A stretch of DNA of 9,141 bases. Source: Gammaproteobacteria bacterium (lineage in GTDB: Bacteria; Pseudomonadota; Gammaproteobacteria; Chromatiales; Chromatiaceae). The DNA lies in the NCBI GenBank assembly GCA_024644505.1, contig JAHEHQ010000017.1, positions 6,101 to 15,241 on the forward strand, read 5' to 3'. Within the stretch, counting starts at the first letter, position 1, and every line of letters starts with the position of its first letter. Positions 6,817 through 9,141 of the stretch are shown one piece after another. The position numbers were made by a program, and so were the translations under genes. The notes under the pieces are model-generated. The model did not search any database. It was given only the letters and a program-made list of their open reading frames with translations, and was not told where the DNA came from.

Positions 6817-6845
6817 TGGACTCCCAACGCCTGCGGGGCTATATT
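6817..6845 (+). promoter_or_regulatory. Candidate weak promoter of the DUF4338 gene
   Basis: TGGACT (6817-6822, four of six to consensus) and TATATT (6840-6845) are 17 bases apart. Transcription would begin at about 6852-6853, that is at or next to the ATG, giving a leaderless message. This would agree with the absence of a usable ribosome binding site before 6853. The boxes are only moderate matches and the reading is tentative. Confidence 0.25.
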
Positions 6846-6852
6846 CAGCCCC
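6835..6852 (+). promoter_or_regulatory. Hairpin abutting the DUF4338 start codon
   Basis: GGGGCT (6835-6840) and AGCCCC (6847-6852) form a perfect six-pair stem with a six-base loop (ATATTC). The last stem base directly precedes the ATG at 6853. On a transcript entering from upstream, such as the strong tRNA promoter, the stem would lock up the only G-rich sequence before the start. Several insertion sequences use hairpins at this place to stop translation from outside transcripts. The role here is inferred. Confidence 0.5.
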
Positions 6853-7746
6853 ATGGTATCGACACTCACTATTCAGGGGAGGCAGGTCGCCTCAACTGAT
6901 CTGGCAACCATCCGAGACCTGATTGCCACTCATCCGGATTGGCATCGTACCCGTCTTTCCCAGGAACTCTGTCGGCGTTGGGACTGGGTCAATGAACAGG
7001 GTCGGCTCAAGGACATAGCGGCCCGCGCCTTGTTGCGAAAGCTCGACTGCCTGGAACTGATCGAACTCCCGGCGCCGATTCGCTCTGCCAACAATGCGTT
7101 CCGGAACCGGCCGGTTGAGTTAGATGTTGTCGAGCAGGAAAGAACTCTGATTAAGGGCCGATTATCTGACCTGCAGCCGATCCGGATTCAGCGCGTAGAA
7201 AGCCCAGAGGATGCACGCCGGTTTCGTGGACTTTTACAGCAGTACCACTATCTGGGCTATACCGGCCCGGTCGGCGAGAACCTCCAGTATCTGATCCATG
7301 ATCGTCAGGGCGGCCTGCTGGGATGCATGCTGTATGGCGCCGCCGCCTGGCGGGTTGCCGACCGGGACCGATTCATCGGTTGGGACAATGCGGCCCGCAA
7401 ACGGGGCCTGTCGCGGATCGCCAATAACATGCGCTTTCTGATCCTGCCCTGGGTACGCATTTCACATCTGGCCAGCCATCTGTTGGCGCTCACCCGCCGG
7501 CGTATCTCTACCGATTGGCAGGAAAAATACGGTCACCCGATCCTGTTACTGGAGAGCTTCATCGAACAGCGGCGTTTTGCCGGGACCTGCTACCGGGCAG
7601 ACAACTGGATCCGTGTCGGCCAGACCACCGGCCGGTCCCGCAACCACAGCAGCGGGGATCCCAGGGTGCCGGTCAAGTCGGTCTGGCTCTACCCCTTGCA
7701 GCGCCGATTTCGCGCTGCGCTCATAGCACCATGGGGAGAGGTCTGA
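6853..7746 (+). CDS. DUF4338 (DruA-like) protein, first gene of the mobile module
   Basis: The 297-residue product matches the DUF4338 family, the family that includes DruA of the Druantia anti-phage system. Its biochemical role is not known to me. Residues about 15-75 look like a helical DNA-binding region (LATIRDLIATHPDWHRTRLS, then RALLRKLDCLELIELPAP). The core carries the family's conserved blocks: YHYLGYTGPVGENLQYLI (131-148), RDRFIGWD (171-178), NNMRFLILPWVRISHLASHL (191-210), DWQEKYGHPILLLESFIE (221-238), GTCYRADNWIRVGQTTGR (244-261) and KSVWLYPLQRRFRAAL (275-290). The frame is intact and the length is about normal for short DUF4338 proteins found beside transposases. No druB-E genes accompany it here. 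The next gene starts two bases after its stop, so the two are almost certainly one transcription unit. The exact start is uncertain because no ribosome binding site precedes 6853. Confidence 0.8.
   Translation: MVSTLTIQGRQVASTDLATIRDLIATHPDWHRTRLSQELCRRWDWVNEQGRLKDIAARALLRKLDCLELIELPAPIRSANNAFRNRPVELDVVEQERTLIKGRLSDLQPIRIQRVESPEDARRFRGLLQQYHYLGYTGPVGENLQYLIHDRQGGLLGCMLYGAAAWRVADRDRFIGWDNAARKRGLSRIANNMRFLILPWVRISHLASHLLALTRRRISTDWQEKYGHPILLLESFIEQRRFAGTCYRADNWIRVGQTTGRSRNHSSGDPRVPVKSVWLYPLQRRFRAALIAPWGEV
7733..7741 (+). promoter_or_regulatory. Ribosome binding site of the transposase gene
   Basis: GGGGAGAGG lies within the last codons of the DUF4338 gene and seven bases before the ATG at 7749. 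It fixes the start of the transposase and suggests coupling between the two genes. Confidence 0.7.
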
Positions 7747-7748
7747 AG

Positions 7749-9141
7749 ATGGTGCACTTTCTGAAAAAAGGTATTCTGCCGTCTATTCCTGAGGCAGAAC
7801 AGACCCCCACGGTGCGTTTGCTGATGACCCTCGTCGAGCAGCAACAGGTGGTGATCGACAGCCAGCAGCGCACCATCGAACAACTCCAGTTACAGATCGA
7901 TCGATTGCGCTCATCCAACGAGCAGCTGCAGCAGACCCTGCAGCAACAACAAGTGCAGATAGAGGCCCTGAAGGCCGAGATAGCGCGGCTCAAGAAGCTA
8001 CCGAAGAAACCCACCATCCGGCCCAGCACATTGCCCAAAGATGACGATGATGATCCCAATGATTCAGATCATTCCGATCCAGGGGGAGGAAATCAGGCAA
8101 AGGGAAAAACCACCAGGCCGGGTAAACGCAAGAAGAAGCTGACCATCCATCACACGTGCATCATCAAACCGGAAGGTCTGCCTGAGGGGTCACGGCTGTT
8201 GGGGTATGAGGACTACACCATCCAGGAACTGCTGATCCAGCCCCATAACACCCGTTACCGTCTCGCGCGCTATCGAACACCCGAGGGAAAGACCCTGACA
8301 GGCGTCCTCCCTGACGCGTTACGAGACAGTCACTTCGGCATCACCCTGAAAAGCCACATCCTCTATCAGTATTACCATCAGCGGGTTACCCAGCCGCTGA
8401 TCTTGCAGCAGCTGACCGAATGGGGGATCGCTATCTCCAGCGGACAAATCAGTCGCATCCTCACCGAACAAAACGATCCCTTTCATGCAGAAAAGGATGC
8501 GCTGCTGAGCGCGGGGATCAACCACAGCGATTATATCCAGGTGGATGACACCGGCAGCCGACACGAGGGAAAGAATGGTTACTGCACCCATATCGGCAAT
8601 CCGGCTTTCGCCTGGTTTTCCAGCACCCGGTCCAAGAGCCGGATCAACTTTCTGAAGCTACTCCGAGGCGCGGCGGTGGATTACACGATCAATACCGCGG
8701 CCCTCGACTATATGAAAGCAGAGCGGCTGCCGCAGGGGCCGTTGCTGGCGATCGGACAGGGCCAAGGACAAACCTTTGATGATGAGGTGGCCTGGAAACA
8801 ACATCTAAGACAACTCAGGATCCGCAACAAACGGCATATCCGTATCGCCACCGAGGGGGCGCTGCTGGGCACCTTGTTCGCCTGCGGCTTTCCGCCGGAT
8901 CTGGTCATCATCAGTGACGATGCCGGGCAGTTTAATATCCTGCTGCACGCCCTGTGTTGGGTTCATGCCGAGCGGGTCTTTCAGCGCCTGCTTCCGCTGA
9001 ACCCCAGACACACCAAAGAACTCAACTGGGTGCATACCCAGATCTGGGAGATCTATGCGGATCTGAAAGATTACAAGCACACGCAGGACGCTGAGTTGAA
9101 GCAGGCGATCCAGGCCCATTTTGATGAACTGTGCCGGACCA
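7749..9141 (+). CDS. IS66-like DDE transposase, 3' end outside the window
   Basis: The frame stays open from the ATG at 7749 to the right edge: 464 codons, no stop, C-terminus missing. Residues about 22-84 form a Gln-rich coiled coil, as in IS66 transposases. An acidic patch (KDDDDDPNDSDHSDPGGG, about 97-114) and a basic run (GKRKKK, 125-130) follow. The region matching the IS66 zinc-finger domain (about 133-190) keeps only one Cys (137), so the zinc site appears lost. The catalytic domain has VDDTG (265-269; usual form DET), AWFSSTRSKSRINFLKLL (288-305), SDDAGQF (389-395) and CWVHAERVF (403-411). Between FLKLL and SDDAGQF lies an extra stretch of about 80 residues that typical IS66 proteins lack. 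D266 and D390 or D391 are likely catalytic; the expected final Glu would lie beyond the edge. The typical small IS66 helper genes (tnpA, tnpB) are absent upstream, where DUF4338 sits instead. Confidence 0.85.
   Translation, partial: MVHFLKKGILPSIPEAEQTPTVRLLMTLVEQQQVVIDSQQRTIEQLQLQIDRLRSSNEQLQQTLQQQQVQIEALKAEIARLKKLPKKPTIRPSTLPKDDDDDPNDSDHSDPGGGNQAKGKTTRPGKRKKKLTIHHTCIIKPEGLPEGSRLLGYEDYTIQELLIQPHNTRYRLARYRTPEGKTLTGVLPDALRDSHFGITLKSHILYQYYHQRVTQPLILQQLTEWGIAISSGQISRILTEQNDPFHAEKDALLSAGINHSDYIQVDDTGSRHEGKNGYCTHIGNPAFAWFSSTRSKSRINFLKLLRGAAVDYTINTAALDYMKAERLPQGPLLAIGQGQGQTFDDEVAWKQHLRQLRIRNKRHIRIATEGALLGTLFACGFPPDLVIISDDAGQFNILLHALCWVHAERVFQRLLPLNPRHTKELNWVHTQIWEIYADLKDYKHTQDAELKQAIQAHFDELCRT

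Larger units (their letters stand above)
6747..6852. other. Intergenic leader between tRNA-Lys and the mobile module
   Basis: These 106 bases are richer in A and T than the flanking genes and hold no open frame of note. They contain a weak imperfect inverted repeat (gtta-g-cta / tag-g-taac, 6760-6780) and a strong hairpin at 6835-6852. No convincing intrinsic terminator with a U-run follows the tRNA. No repeat of the tRNA 3' end is seen here or further right in the window. Confidence 0.6.

Noticed and set aside
6853..7746. Druantia anti-phage system
   Set aside because: Only the DruA-like family is present. The large DruE helicase and druB-D are absent, and the partner gene is a transposase. 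A defence role cannot be supported from this window.
7689..9119. Antisense open frames across the DUF4338 and transposase genes
   Set aside because: The + strand frames carry clear family motifs and remain open throughout. The antisense frames show Cys/Ser/Arg-rich, shadow-like composition with no motif.
6747..9141. Duplicated tRNA 3' end marking a second attachment site
   Set aside because: No second copy of the T-arm/acceptor sequence (gattcctatacgaccc) was seen to the right of the tRNA within the window.
1..9141. CRISPR arrays or riboswitches
   Set aside because: No regularly spaced repeats with unique spacers were seen. The queE/queC upstream region (4018-4057) is too short for a preQ1 riboswitch plus expression platform and shows none of its conserved sequence.

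Overview
The window reads as the chromosome of a gammaproteobacterium. The first 5.4 kb is the conserved cell-envelope operon tolR-tolA-tolB-pal-cpoB followed by the 7-deazaguanine genes queE and queC. A tRNA-Lys(UUU) gene follows, the order I recall from Pseudomonas and relatives. A YeeE/YedE-type sulfur transporter between queC and the tRNA fits a bacterium with active sulfur metabolism, but the genus cannot be fixed from sequence alone. The protein-coding genes and the tRNA all lie on the + strand.

Layout: tolR enters from the left edge without its 5' end (1-417). tolA (417-1382), tolB (1379-2707) and pal (2704-3231) follow with 1- to 4-base start/stop overlaps, then cpoB (3241-4017) after a 9-base gap. 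These encode the Tol-Pal machine: inner-membrane TolR and TolA, periplasmic TolB and CpoB, and the outer-membrane lipoprotein Pal. After 40 bases come queE (4058-4699) and queC (4726-5403, or 4696 if the ATGA overlap is used), which make 7-carboxy-7-deazaguanine and then preQ0, the precursor of queuosine. A 402-residue YeeE/YedE membrane protein (5419-6627) has its own strong ribosome binding site. A near-consensus promoter overlaps its stop codon and drives the tRNA-Lys gene (6671-6746, CCA encoded).

From 6747 onward the character changes to mobile DNA. After a 106-base AT-richer leader, with a hairpin directly against a start codon, lie a DUF4338 (DruA-like) gene (6853-7746) and, 2 bases after its stop, a long open frame (7749 to the right edge, no stop). 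The second frame encodes a divergent IS66-like DDE transposase with a glutamine-rich coiled coil, an acidic patch, lost zinc-ligand cysteines and an extra segment between the first two acidic motifs.

The most interesting part is this DUF4338 plus IS66-like pair next to a tRNA-Lys gene whose equivalent in Pseudomonas aeruginosa is a known integration site for large mobile islands. The pair looks like a two-gene transposable element rather than a Druantia defence locus, since no druB-E genes are present in the window. Its right end lies outside the window, so its borders cannot be proved here.
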